From positions 1 through 8,309 of the forward strand of contig DIYD01000141.1 in the NCBI GenBank assembly GCA_002428905.1: 8,309 nucleotides of DNA, given 5' to 3'. Below the pieces are notes generated by a model. The model was not told the DNA's origin and searched no databases. It worked only from the letters and a program-made list of their open reading frames with translations. This document shows positions 1-6,539 of the stretch, in pieces. Within the stretch, counting starts at the first letter, position 1. Every line of letters starts with the position of its first letter. This stretch comes from Bacteroidetes bacterium UBA6063. Its GTDB lineage: Bacteria; Bacteroidota; Bacteroidia; NS11-12g; UBA9320. The translations under genes were made by a program, and so were the position numbers.

Positions 1-1
1 A

Positions 2-298
2 TTGTTTATGATGCAAGGGCAGTTTACGCAGTTAAACGTTGGTTTCTATTTAAACCGTGGACCATTGGTATCTGGGCTTTGGTTCCGTCAGACCTTTGGC
101 GAGGCGAACAATTCGGATGCCTTGATGTTGTTGGTTGGTTTTAGAAAAGACAAGTTTAAGTTCGGTTACAGTTTCGACTTAACGGTTGATTCGAAGAAAG
201 CTGCAGCTCGCGGTTCGCATGAGATTAGTACAGCGATCGAGTGGTGCCCAAGAAAGCCAATTCTTAAGCACAAACCATTGCACTGTCCGGATTTTTAA
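2..298 (+). CDS. PorP/SprF-family type IX secretion membrane protein, C-terminal fragment
   Basis: This is the 3' end of a gene whose start lies before the window; the frame is open from base 2 and stops at TAA 296-298, leaving about 98 residues. The visible part alternates short hydrophobic/aromatic beta-strand-like runs (NVGFYLNRGPLVSGLWFRQ, then MLLVGFRKDKFKFGYSFDL) with polar turns, as in an outer-membrane beta-barrel. The tail HCPDF resembles the Cys-Pro-x-Phe ending that is common in the PorP/SprF family. Members of this family are outer-membrane proteins of the type IX secretion system and gliding apparatus; some anchor or help export surface adhesins such as SprB. The gldJ-like gene 72 bp downstream on the same strand supports the assignment, since PorP-like genes often sit beside gldJ. 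The particular paralogue cannot be named from this fragment. TTG at base 2 is not a real start. Confidence 0.8.
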   Translation: MFMMQGQFTQLNVGFYLNRGPLVSGLWFRQTFGEANNSDALMLLVGFRKDKFKFGYSFDLTVDSKKAAARGSHEISTAIEWCPRKPILKHKPLHCPDF

Positions 299-370
299 TC
301 TTAGCATAGACATTTACACAATAAATAAGTAGAATTGCAGTTTAGTAAAAAGACGATCATTTTTCAGCGT

Positions 371-1789
371 ATGAAAAGAATTAATATAGTTTTTTTATTT
401 GCCAGTTGTTCAGTTCTGTTGCTGACGGCTTGTAAAAAAGAAAAATCATCCATAACCGGATGGAATTACAACGATGCCAAGTGGGGAGGTTTTGAAACCT
501 ACGACTACGCCGGTCAGGAAACTGGCCCAGGTTTGGTTTATGTTAAGGGTGGACAATTCACGATGGGATCTTCAGAGCAAGATGTGCTTTACGATCGAAA
601 CAACTTCGAACGTAAGGTTTCTGTAGCGTCTTTCTATATGGATGAGACAGAGATTAGCAACTTGCACTACCTGGAATACCTATACTGGTTACGTCGCGTT
701 TTCGTAGACTTACCTGAAGTATATGAAACAGCTCTTCCAGATACCAATTGCTGGAGAGACCGTTTGGCATACAACGAGCCATATGTAGATTACTACTTAC
801 GTCACCCGGCATACAAAAACTACCCGGTAGTTGGCGTAAACTGGTTGCAGGCTACTGAGTTTGCCAAGTGGAGAACAGACCGTGTGAACGAAATGATCTT
901 AATCCGTGAAGGAGTGCTTGTTCCGGATATCAATCAGATGAACGAAGAGAACTTCAACACGGGTGCATACCTTGCTGCTCAGTATCAGGGTGCGGATGGT
1001 AAACACCTGGTTAAGGATATTAATGTGAAGAAAGGTACACGTAACGTACGTATGGAAGACGGTATATTCTTACCGGATTACCGATTACCAACAGAAGCGG
1101 AATGGGAATATGCTGCAACAGCAAACATTGGCTCATCGCTGTACGAAAACGTGAACGATAAGAAAATCTATTCCTGGGGTGGCTTAACCGTACGTCATCA
1201 GGGAGGAAAAGAAAAAGATCGTGGTTTGATCAATGCCAACTTCAAGCGAGGAAAAGGTGACCAGGGTGGTATTGCAAAATGGTTGAACGACGGTGCTTTA
1301 ATTACGACAGAAGTTAAAGCGTACTGGCCAAACGATTATGGCTTGTACAATATGAGTGGTAATGTGAGCGAGTGGGTGAAAGACGTATATCGTGCTTTGT
1401 CTCTGGATGACAACACCGACTTTAACCCATACCGTGGTAACGAATTCCAAAAGCCTAAATTGGATCAGTGGGGTGTGATTGACGTGAAAGATAGTTTAGG
1501 TCGTATCGTATACGAAGATGTGGAAACGGTTGATGTACAGGAGCGTAGAAACTACCAATACTCAGACAACCGTGGTTACCTTGATGAAGAGACATACAAT
1601 GGCGATAACCAGTTGTACCAGTACGGGGTTTCTTCATTGGTGAATGATGAAGCACACGTTTATAAAGGTGCTTCATGGAACGACCGGGCATACTGGATGT
1701 CTCCAGGTACACGTCGTTTCCTTGATCAAAGACAATCGTTATCTACATTAGGTTTCCGTTGTGCAATGCACCGAGTTGGAGCACCTTGA
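371..1789 (+). CDS. gldJ: GldJ-like gliding motility / T9SS lipoprotein (SUMF1-like fold)
   Basis: This 472-residue outer-membrane lipoprotein belongs to the gliding/type IX secretion machinery; in Flavobacterium GldJ is needed for motility and stabilises other Gld proteins. I chose ATG 371 because it gives a clean lipoprotein signal peptide (MKRI, hydrophobic run, lipobox LTAC with lipidated Cys21); an in-frame TTG at 335 would only add a polar leader. Residues about 51-470 form a formylglycine-generating-enzyme-like (SUMF1, PF03781) domain: ETGPGLVYVKGGQFTMG near 50-66, FYMDETEISN near 88-97, RLPTEAEWEY at 238-247, MSGNVSEW at 328-335, GASW at 433-436 and GFRCA at 461-465. The catalytic cysteine pair of true FGE enzymes is absent: the region after GASW reads NDRAYW, and the mature protein has only Cys127 and Cys464 besides the lipidated one. 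A structural role is therefore likely. The opening TGWNYND...GGFE and ETGPGLV favour GldJ over GldK/PorK. It is somewhat shorter than F. johnsoniae GldJ. Upstream only a weak promoter match (TAGAATTG, 330-337) is seen. Confidence 0.85.
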   Translation: MKRINIVFLFASCSVLLLTACKKEKSSITGWNYNDAKWGGFETYDYAGQETGPGLVYVKGGQFTMGSSEQDVLYDRNNFERKVSVASFYMDETEISNLHYLEYLYWLRRVFVDLPEVYETALPDTNCWRDRLAYNEPYVDYYLRHPAYKNYPVVGVNWLQATEFAKWRTDRVNEMILIREGVLVPDINQMNEENFNTGAYLAAQYQGADGKHLVKDINVKKGTRNVRMEDGIFLPDYRLPTEAEWEYAATANIGSSLYENVNDKKIYSWGGLTVRHQGGKEKDRGLINANFKRGKGDQGGIAKWLNDGALITTEVKAYWPNDYGLYNMSGNVSEWVKDVYRALSLDDNTDFNPYRGNEFQKPKLDQWGVIDVKDSLGRIVYEDVETVDVQERRNYQYSDNRGYLDEETYNGDNQLYQYGVSSLVNDEAHVYKGASWNDRAYWMSPGTRRFLDQRQSLSTLGFRCAMHRVGAP

Positions 1790-1805
1790 TGATAACAAAG
1801 GATAT

Positions 1806-1840
1806 AAAAAAAGGGGGTAGCATTGCTAACCCCTTTTTTT
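1806..1840. terminator. Bidirectional Rho-independent terminator between gldJ and bacilliredoxin gene
   Basis: A run of seven A, then GGGGGTAGC (1813-1821), a three-base loop ATT, GCTAACCCC (1825-1833) and seven T form a hairpin with one G/A mismatch. The A tract on one side and T tract on the other make it usable from both directions. It sits 16 bp after the gldJ stop and 13 bp after the stop of the convergent bacilliredoxin gene, as expected for a shared terminator. Confidence 0.9.
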
Positions 1841-1853
1841 GTTTAAACGCTTC

Positions 1854-2267
1854 TTAACAGAACTGCTCGTAAGCGGCTTGCAAGTGCGCAGATATCATTT
1901 CTGCTGAACGTCCTTCAATATGATGGCGCTCAATCATATGAACCAAATTGCCGTCTTTGAAAATAGCAATCGACGGTGAAGAAGGAGGGTATGGTAACAT
2001 CTTCTCTCTGGCCTTGTCTGTTGCTTCTTTATCCTGTCCCGCAAACACGGTTAACAGATGGTTTGGAGTTTTACTCGCTGCTAGCGACTGTATAACACCC
2101 GGGCGTGCCGCGCCGGCTGCACAACCACAAACAGAGTTAACCACCATCAACGTGGTTCCTTCTGCAGAAGACATGATCTGATCTACCTGATCAGCAGTCT
2201 TAAGTTCTTGAAAACCATGGTCGGTGAGCTCTGCTCGCATTGGTCTTACTAATTCTTCTGGGTACAT
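1854..2267 (-). CDS. BrxA/BrxB (YphP/YqiW) family bacilliredoxin
   Basis: This complete 137-residue thioredoxin-fold protein matches the BrxA/BrxB family in length and motifs. The start MYPEELVRPMRAELT, the active site VNSVCGCAAG (Cys47-Gly-Cys49), VFAGQDKEAT near 94-103, the PPSSPS loop near 113-118 and a carboxy-terminal Cys137 are all family hallmarks. In Firmicutes these proteins reduce bacillithiol-mixed disulfides on cytosolic proteins after oxidative stress; many Bacteroidota carry bacillithiol synthesis genes, so the same role is plausible here but none of those genes is in the window. The gene stands alone: it is convergent with gldJ, sharing the terminator, and divergent from ahcY across 115 bp. 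A 5-of-6 promoter match (AATATTTG, minus strand 2289-2282) lies just upstream and would give a leader of only a few bases. I cannot decide between brxA and brxB, so no symbol is given. Confidence 0.92.
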   Translation of the reverse strand: MYPEELVRPMRAELTDHGFQELKTADQVDQIMSSAEGTTLMVVNSVCGCAAGAARPGVIQSLAASKTPNHLLTVFAGQDKEATDKAREKMLPYPPSSPSIAIFKDGNLVHMIERHHIEGRSAEMISAHLQAAYEQFC

Positions 2268-2281
2268 AAATAAAAATTTTG

Positions 2282-2289
2282 CAAATATT
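2282..2289 (-). promoter_or_regulatory. Possible -7 element for bacilliredoxin gene (AATATTTG)
   Basis: Read on the minus strand the sequence is AATATTTG, one base off the Bacteroidota -7 consensus TAnnTTTG. It lies 14 bp upstream of the start codon. The nearest TTTG on that strand (2308-2305) is only 15 bp away, shorter than the usual -33/-7 spacing, so this is a weak call. Confidence 0.3.
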
Positions 2290-2320
2290 ATTACTTACGA
2301 GAAACAAATCACCATAGCAT

Positions 2321-2354
2321 TTGTTTTAAAAAGCACTGTTAAACATTACCTTTG
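2321..2354 (+). promoter_or_regulatory. ahcY promoter (Bacteroidota type, -33 TTG / -7 TACCTTTG)
   Basis: TACCTTTG at 2347-2354 matches the Bacteroidota -7 consensus TAnnTTTG perfectly. A TTG at 2321-2323 (part of a TTTG) lies 23 bp upstream and may serve as the -33 element, at the wide end of the normal spacing. The start of transcription would fall near 2360, giving an A/T-rich leader of roughly 22 bases before the ahcY ATG at 2383, without a Shine-Dalgarno sequence. This fits strong Bacteroidota leaders. Confidence 0.7.
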
Positions 2355-2382
2355 CACCAAAATTTTTCAACAACATAAATAT

Positions 2383-3693
2383 ATGACTACGTTGACATCA
2401 ACATCAAATTACAAAGTAGCGGACATTTCGTTGGCTGACTGGGGTAGAAAAGAAATCCGATTAGCTGAAGCAGAAATGCCGGGCTTAATGTCGCTAAGAG
2501 AAGAGTACGGTGATTCAAAACCTCTTGCAGGTGCGCGAATTGCAGGTTGTCTGCACATGACAATTCAAACTGCTGTTCTTATCGAAACATTAACAGCACT
2601 GGGTGCAGAAGTTACCTGGTCTTCTTGTAATATCTTCTCAACACAAGATCACGCAGCTGCTGCGATTGCGGCAACGGGTGTACCCGTGTTTGCCTGGAAA
2701 GGTATGAACGAAGAAGAATTCGATTGGTGTATTGAACAAACATTAACTGCGTTTGAAGGCGACCAGCCGTTGAATATGATTCTTGACGATGGTGGTGATT
2801 TAACCAACATGGTTCTTGATCGTTTCCCGGAGTTGGTAAAAGATATTAAAGGTATTTCAGAAGAAACTACCACAGGTGTTCTTCGTTTATACGATCGTGT
2901 TAAAGCGGGTACATTACCTATTCCTGCCATTAACATCAACGATTCGGTTACCAAGTCTAAATTCGACAACAAATACGGTTGTAAAGAGTCTGCAGTAGAC
3001 GCTATCCGTCGTGCTACCGATGTTATGATGGCTGGTAAAGTAGCTGTTGTAGGTGGATATGGTGACGTTGGAAAAGGTACTGCACAATCTCTACGCGGAG
3101 CTGGTGCACGTGTTATCGTGACAGAGATCGACCCAATCTGTGCTTTACAGGCAGCTATGGACGGTTTTGAAGTGAAGAAGATGTCAACGGCAATTCCACG
3201 TGCTGACATTGTAATCACAGCTACAGGAAACAAAGACATCATTACCGAAGAGCACTTCAAAATGATGAATGATAAAACCATCGTTTGTAACATTGGTCAC
3301 TTCGATAATGAAATCGATATGGCTTGGTTGGAAGCAAACAATGACGGTAAATATGAGGTAAAACCACAGGTTGACGTTTTCAAAGTAGGAGGTAACGAAA
3401 TCATCGTTCTTGCCGAAGGTCGATTGGTAAACCTTGGTTGTGCAACAGGTCATCCATCGTTTGTAATGTCGAACAGTTTTACAAACCAGACCCTGGCTCA
3501 AATCGAGTTGTGGCAAAACGCTCAGGCGTATAACAACGAAGTATACACACTTCCTAAGCATCTTGACGAGAAAGTAGCTCGTTTACACCTTGCGAAGATT
3601 GGTGTAGAGCTTGAAGAGTTAACAGATGAGCAAGCACAATACATCGGAGTTAACCCTCAAGGTCCTTACAAAACAGATATGTACAGATACTAG
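2383..3693 (+). CDS. ahcY: S-adenosylhomocysteine hydrolase (adenosylhomocysteinase)
   Basis: This 436-residue cytosolic, NAD-dependent enzyme hydrolyses S-adenosylhomocysteine to adenosine and homocysteine. It relieves product inhibition of SAM-dependent methyltransferases and feeds the methionine cycle. The start at ATG 2383 follows a perfect promoter element and gives the expected N-terminus (KVADISLADWGRKEI). Family landmarks in order are GCLHMTIQTAVLIETL, SSCNIFSTQDHAAAA, EETTTGV, NINDSVTKSKFDNKYGC, the Rossmann NAD loop GGYGDVGKG (224-232), CNIGHFDNEID, GHPSFVMSNSFTNQ and the C-terminal KTDMYRY, whose Lys and Tyr reach the NAD site of a neighbouring subunit in solved structures. All expected motifs are present. 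The length matches the form that lacks the roughly 40-residue insert seen in plant and many proteobacterial enzymes. It appears monocistronic, flanked by its own promoter and a palindromic terminator. The frame is open upstream to 2224, but that part overlaps the bacilliredoxin gene and is not coding. Confidence 0.97.
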   Translation: MTTLTSTSNYKVADISLADWGRKEIRLAEAEMPGLMSLREEYGDSKPLAGARIAGCLHMTIQTAVLIETLTALGAEVTWSSCNIFSTQDHAAAAIAATGVPVFAWKGMNEEEFDWCIEQTLTAFEGDQPLNMILDDGGDLTNMVLDRFPELVKDIKGISEETTTGVLRLYDRVKAGTLPIPAININDSVTKSKFDNKYGCKESAVDAIRRATDVMMAGKVAVVGGYGDVGKGTAQSLRGAGARVIVTEIDPICALQAAMDGFEVKKMSTAIPRADIVITATGNKDIITEEHFKMMNDKTIVCNIGHFDNEIDMAWLEANNDGKYEVKPQVDVFKVGGNEIIVLAEGRLVNLGCATGHPSFVMSNSFTNQTLAQIELWQNAQAYNNEVYTLPKHLDEKVARLHLAKIGVELEELTDEQAQYIGVNPQGPYKTDMYRY

Positions 3694-3716
3694 TATCTAT
3701 TCTACTAAAATATAAA

Positions 3717-3741
3717 GGCCGTTAATCTCAGATTAACGGCC
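3717..3741. terminator. Palindromic terminator hairpin after ahcY
   Basis: GGCCGTTAATC (3717-3727), loop TCA, GATTAACGGCC (3731-3741) is a perfect 11 bp stem. On the plus strand it is followed by only a mild T-rich tail (CTTGTTTGTG). On the minus strand the tail TTTATATTTTAG is better, so it probably ends both ahcY and the convergent glycosyltransferase transcript. Confidence 0.8.
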
Positions 3742-3762
3742 CTTGTTTGTGTTCCGAATTCT

Positions 3763-4905
3763 TTATTTTTCCTTCGAATTGAAATTGTAAAACGCCACAT
3801 CGTTCAATGATTTGGCAGAATTGCATTTCGAATTGATATCTTCCAGTGCCCAGGTACTTCTTTCGGTGTAATTGTGTATCACCTGTTCAATTCCGTTTTG
3901 AATGGATGTTGGATTCAATTGAACAAATTCTACCCATGGTTTAAGGTCACTCAGCACTTCTCTGAAGTTGATCTTGTCCAAAAACAATACCGGAAGTCCA
4001 CTGGCGCCATATTCATAGAGTTTGTTCGATCCTGTTGCTGAAGACGTATCTAAAATTCCGGTACCGTTGTAAAACGCTATCCCAATGTCGAATTGAGGAA
4101 GGGTTTCTGCCAATTGCTTATACGACAGCGGGTCGTGAAAATAAACCCGATCCGAGATCTTCAGGCGTTCTATTTTATCTTTTAGGTCAGTGGTAAACGT
4201 ACTCGGGTAGGTAAACAAATGAAGTTCGAGTTGTTTGCCTCCAACCGGTTGCTGAAGTGCTTCAGCCAATTCACTAATGCCTCTGTTCACCGAAATTGCG
4301 CCAGAGAAGACAAGCTTTATGGTGTTGCCTTCTACTGATTTGGGCTTGCCAAATCTGAATATCTCAAGTGACGGGTAATTCCGAATTTCTATATACTTTG
4401 ACACCGCTTGCTGGTGTGCCGGATAGTGCGTTAATCGGTCAACCGATGGCGATGAAAAACCATAACATTGTTGTATCACCTTCTTTTCAGCCCATTTTGC
4501 CAGGTTGCTAAGATTATATCCTTTGACAGGATTAATTACATCATGAGAGTGATACCACAGTTTGTGCCTTTTAGAGGAAAGAAATTTCGAAGGCAATAAC
4601 ACGGCCAGGCAGCTGTATAGATCGTATACATAGTACCGTTCTGGTTTGTGCTTAAACATTGCTCTGAATACCTCAAGCTGAAATCGGATAAAGTTTCGCA
4701 AGCTTGTAATTGTGCCTCCGCCTTGCAGCGAGTTCACGCGTGTAACATGCACATTCTTAGGAAAGTTCCACGGAATGTCTTTTACATTTCTCGATATTAT
4801 TCGTACTTCAATGCCTTGTTGGCTCAGGTACAAACACTGATTTAACGTAGGAGGAAAGGACTGTACGTCATCGTATATCAGAATTAGTGCAGACGTTTTT
4901 TTCAT
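3763..4905 (-). CDS. GT-B fold glycosyltransferase (GT4-like)
   Basis: This 380-residue protein is a probable cytosolic or membrane-associated glycosyltransferase that moves a sugar from a nucleotide-sugar donor to a glycan or lipid acceptor; donor and acceptor cannot be read from sequence. The N-terminal half (about 1-175) carries the acceptor-type Rossmann features ALILIYDD, a hydrophobic YYVYDLYSCLAVLL segment and YHSHDV at 118-123. The linker IRNYPS (174-179) resembles the NxP/NYPS junction common in GT4 proteins. The C-terminal donor domain has VFSGAISVNRGISELAEAL (199-217), VYFHDPLSYKQL, FDIGIAFY (272-279) and SNKLYEYGASGLPVLF (293-308), where Glu298 matches the second glutamate of the EX7E signature. 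The gene follows the FkbM methyltransferase by 53 bp on the same strand, suggesting joint work on a surface polysaccharide, though its own promoter-like TATATTTG lies at the end of the upstream gene. No transmembrane segment is evident. Confidence 0.82.
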   Translation of the reverse strand: MKKTSALILIYDDVQSFPPTLNQCLYLSQQGIEVRIISRNVKDIPWNFPKNVHVTRVNSLQGGGTITSLRNFIRFQLEVFRAMFKHKPERYYVYDLYSCLAVLLPSKFLSSKRHKLWYHSHDVINPVKGYNLSNLAKWAEKKVIQQCYGFSSPSVDRLTHYPAHQQAVSKYIEIRNYPSLEIFRFGKPKSVEGNTIKLVFSGAISVNRGISELAEALQQPVGGKQLELHLFTYPSTFTTDLKDKIERLKISDRVYFHDPLSYKQLAETLPQFDIGIAFYNGTGILDTSSATGSNKLYEYGASGLPVLFLDKINFREVLSDLKPWVEFVQLNPTSIQNGIEQVIHNYTERSTWALEDINSKCNSAKSLNDVAFYNFNSKEK

Positions 4906-4958
4906 TGAGTTCTACGAATGATTTATAGATATCGGATTAACCTTGAGTTGTTATACGA

Positions 4959-5840
4959 TCAAATATACTGGTTAACACTACCGATTTTAATTTTTCGCGC
5001 ATGTTGAACTCGATTCGATACATAATCAATATCACGGATATAAATGGTATTGTTATCTCCGAATAACGGCAGTTTTGTGAGGGTTTTTGTGGATGGTTCA
5101 TAGTGGTACGGATTAAATCCATGATCCACGAGTATTTGGTGTATAGCCGACTCGTCGTAACCGTAACGGTCTCCCGATCCATTGAGTTCAATGATGATGG
5201 CCTTAAGTTCTTTATTTTTCAATGTGTTTGAAGCGCCGTTCAGTACTTCGGTTTCAAAACCTTCAACATCGATCTTGATTAACGCCGGACTTTTGGTACC
5301 CAACACATTGTCTAACGTATCAACATCAACTTCCAGTACATCCTTTTCACCTTCAACCGCAACGTGGTTAACGGTATCCAGGGATTTTGTAAACTTTAAA
5401 GTGCTTTTTGCGCTTCCTAGTCCAATGTTCAAGGTTTCAACCCGATCCCACATTTGGTTAATCGATACATTTTCGTTGAGGTTAGCATAGGTGTCCGGTA
5501 AGGGCTCAACGGCAATTGTCCGGGATTTGATTTCACCAGAAGCTAAAACGGTATACGCTCCAACATTAGCCCCAATGTCAATAAATAAGTCTTCTTCCCG
5601 CAAAAAATGAAGCAAGAAACCCATGTCGTGGTATTCCATTAACCCGCAATAGAGGTTTCCAGTAGCACCGGTTAACCCCTTCCACATAATGAGTTTACTG
5701 TTTTCCGTGAAGCCATACACAATCGGGAATTTGTTTAAGCGACAGTTAAGTTGCCACTTTACAAATCGAATCAGGCTGGTAACCTTGCCGTTTGCGTTTA
5801 GCGGGTGGTTGTAAATGTACTTCAGTGTATTTGATAACAT
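4959..5840 (-). CDS. FkbM-family SAM-dependent methyltransferase
   Basis: This 293-residue protein has the class I methyltransferase core of the FkbM family (PF05050): motif I FIDIGANVGAYT at 86-97, the acidic post-strand site VEPLPD at 111-116, and the family-typical IKIDVEGFETEVLNGA at 188-203, followed by IIIELNG. FkbM-like enzymes O-methylate hydroxyl groups, often on sugars of surface polysaccharides or lipids. The first 80 residues, with MEYHDMGFLLHFL just before motif I, look like the variable region that positions the acceptor. The gene sits between pyrE (57 bp upstream) and a glycosyltransferase (53 bp downstream), all on the minus strand. I infer that the methyltransferase and glycosyltransferase act on the same glycan; the substrate is not known. 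No TAnnTTTG is seen in the gap to pyrE, so read-through from pyrE is possible. The sequence after about residue 270 is variable and uninformative. Confidence 0.88.
   Translation of the reverse strand: MLSNTLKYIYNHPLNANGKVTSLIRFVKWQLNCRLNKFPIVYGFTENSKLIMWKGLTGATGNLYCGLMEYHDMGFLLHFLREEDLFIDIGANVGAYTVLASGEIKSRTIAVEPLPDTYANLNENVSINQMWDRVETLNIGLGSAKSTLKFTKSLDTVNHVAVEGEKDVLEVDVDTLDNVLGTKSPALIKIDVEGFETEVLNGASNTLKNKELKAIIIELNGSGDRYGYDESAIHQILVDHGFNPYHYEPSTKTLTKLPLFGDNNTIYIRDIDYVSNRVQHARKIKIGSVNQYI
4960..4967 (-). promoter_or_regulatory. Possible internal -7 element for the glycosyltransferase gene (TATATTTG)
   Basis: Read on the minus strand, TATATTTG is a full match to TAnnTTTG. It overlaps the last codons and stop of the FkbM gene, so transcription would start near 4953 and leave a leader of about 48 bases before the glycosyltransferase ATG. 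I see no TTG at the proper -33 distance, so it may be chance. Confidence 0.35.
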
Positions 5841-5897
5841 GGACTCGAAATTACAAGGATTGAAATGTGAAAAGTTTAGCCTTTAGTCTAATTCGTA

Positions 5898-6539
5898 TTA
5901 ATTGCCCCAATTCGCTGGGTCGTTTCTCCAGGTCTCCAGTACCGGAAGCTCTTCCGAAGTAATTATGCCTGCTTGTTGTGCATGGTTCAATAAGTCGTTG
6001 TAGGTGCCCAATGATAAATGTGGGCAATCGGCGGCTTTAAAGTTTGCTGTTGCGATATCGAAGCCATAGGTAAATATAGAGATCATTCCAACAACATGAT
6101 AACCACTGGCACGTAGGTATTCTACGACCTTTAAACTGCTTCCACCCGTGGAGATCAAATCCTCTACCACAAGTACTTTGTCCGTAAGGTCTAACCGACC
6201 TTCCAATTGATTCTTCATCCCATGTGCCTTTGGCTTAGGACGGCAATACGCATAAGGCAATTGTAAATGATCGGCTACCAGGCCTCCAATGGCAATACCA
6301 GCCGTAGCAACACCACATAGTGCCGTAGCGCCTGAGAAATGCTCCTGAACAGCCGCTGCCATCTCCTCCTTGATAAATGTGCGTATCTCAGGATGTGACA
6401 GCGTGACACGATTGTCGCAGTATATCGGAGAATTCCATCCGCTAGACCATTTAAACGGGTCTTTAGGTTGTAATTTTACGGCTTGTATTTTTAACAGATA
6501 TTCGGCTAATTTGGCCGACGTATTTGAGTTGGAGATCAT
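5898..6539 (-). CDS. pyrE: Orotate phosphoribosyltransferase
   Basis: This 213-residue cytosolic enzyme joins orotate and PRPP to give orotidine 5'-phosphate, the fifth step of de novo UMP synthesis. The PRPP-binding signature VVEDLISTGGSS is at 124-135, with the paired acidic residues Glu126 and Asp127. The mobile catalytic loop carries RPKPKAHG at 100-107 (Arg100, Lys102, Lys104, His106). The N-terminal FKWSSGWNSPIYCDNR (29-44) is the orotate/PRPP-contacting stretch usual for Bacteroidota PyrE. Length is normal and no key residue is missing. Its ATG overlaps the ATG of the divergent NUDIX gene by two bases (the palindrome CATG). A perfect TAnnTTTG on the minus strand (6551-6544) ends only four bases before the ATG, which implies a leaderless or nearly leaderless mRNA. 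The FkbM and glycosyltransferase genes follow at short distance and may be cotranscribed. Confidence 0.96.
   Translation of the reverse strand: MISNSNTSAKLAEYLLKIQAVKLQPKDPFKWSSGWNSPIYCDNRVTLSHPEIRTFIKEEMAAAVQEHFSGATALCGVATAGIAIGGLVADHLQLPYAYCRPKPKAHGMKNQLEGRLDLTDKVLVVEDLISTGGSSLKVVEYLRASGYHVVGMISIFTYGFDIATANFKAADCPHLSLGTYNDLLNHAQQAGIITSEELPVLETWRNDPANWGN

Noticed and set aside
335..370. Earlier TTG start for the GldJ-like protein
   Set aside because: It would place a basic 12-residue leader ahead of a clean lipoprotein signal peptide; ATG 371 puts the lipobox Cys at residue 21.
371..1789. Active sulfatase-modifying (formylglycine-generating) enzyme, or GldK/PorK
   Set aside because: The catalytic cysteine pair is missing and a lipoprotein signal is present; the N-terminal TGWNYND/ETGPGLV pattern fits GldJ, and no gldL/gldM follows as it would for gldK.
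2224..2382. N-terminal extension of AhcY by 53 residues from an in-frame start at 2224
   Set aside because: It overlaps the bacilliredoxin start, crosses the promoter element at 2347-2354, and its sequence is unlike AhcY N-termini; ATG 2383 gives the expected family start.
2649..3293. 214-codon open frame antisense to ahcY
   Set aside because: It is opposite a highly conserved enzyme gene, its translation is low-complexity and resembles no family; a shadow of ahcY codon use.
5182..5490. 102-codon open frame antisense to the FkbM gene
   Set aside because: The Ser/Thr-rich translation is what the reverse strand of this coding sequence would give; no start signal or promoter.
6370..6537. Extension of the NUDIX protein upstream to 6370
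   Set aside because: This stretch is antisense to the conserved PyrE N-terminus and its translation resembles no NUDIX leader.
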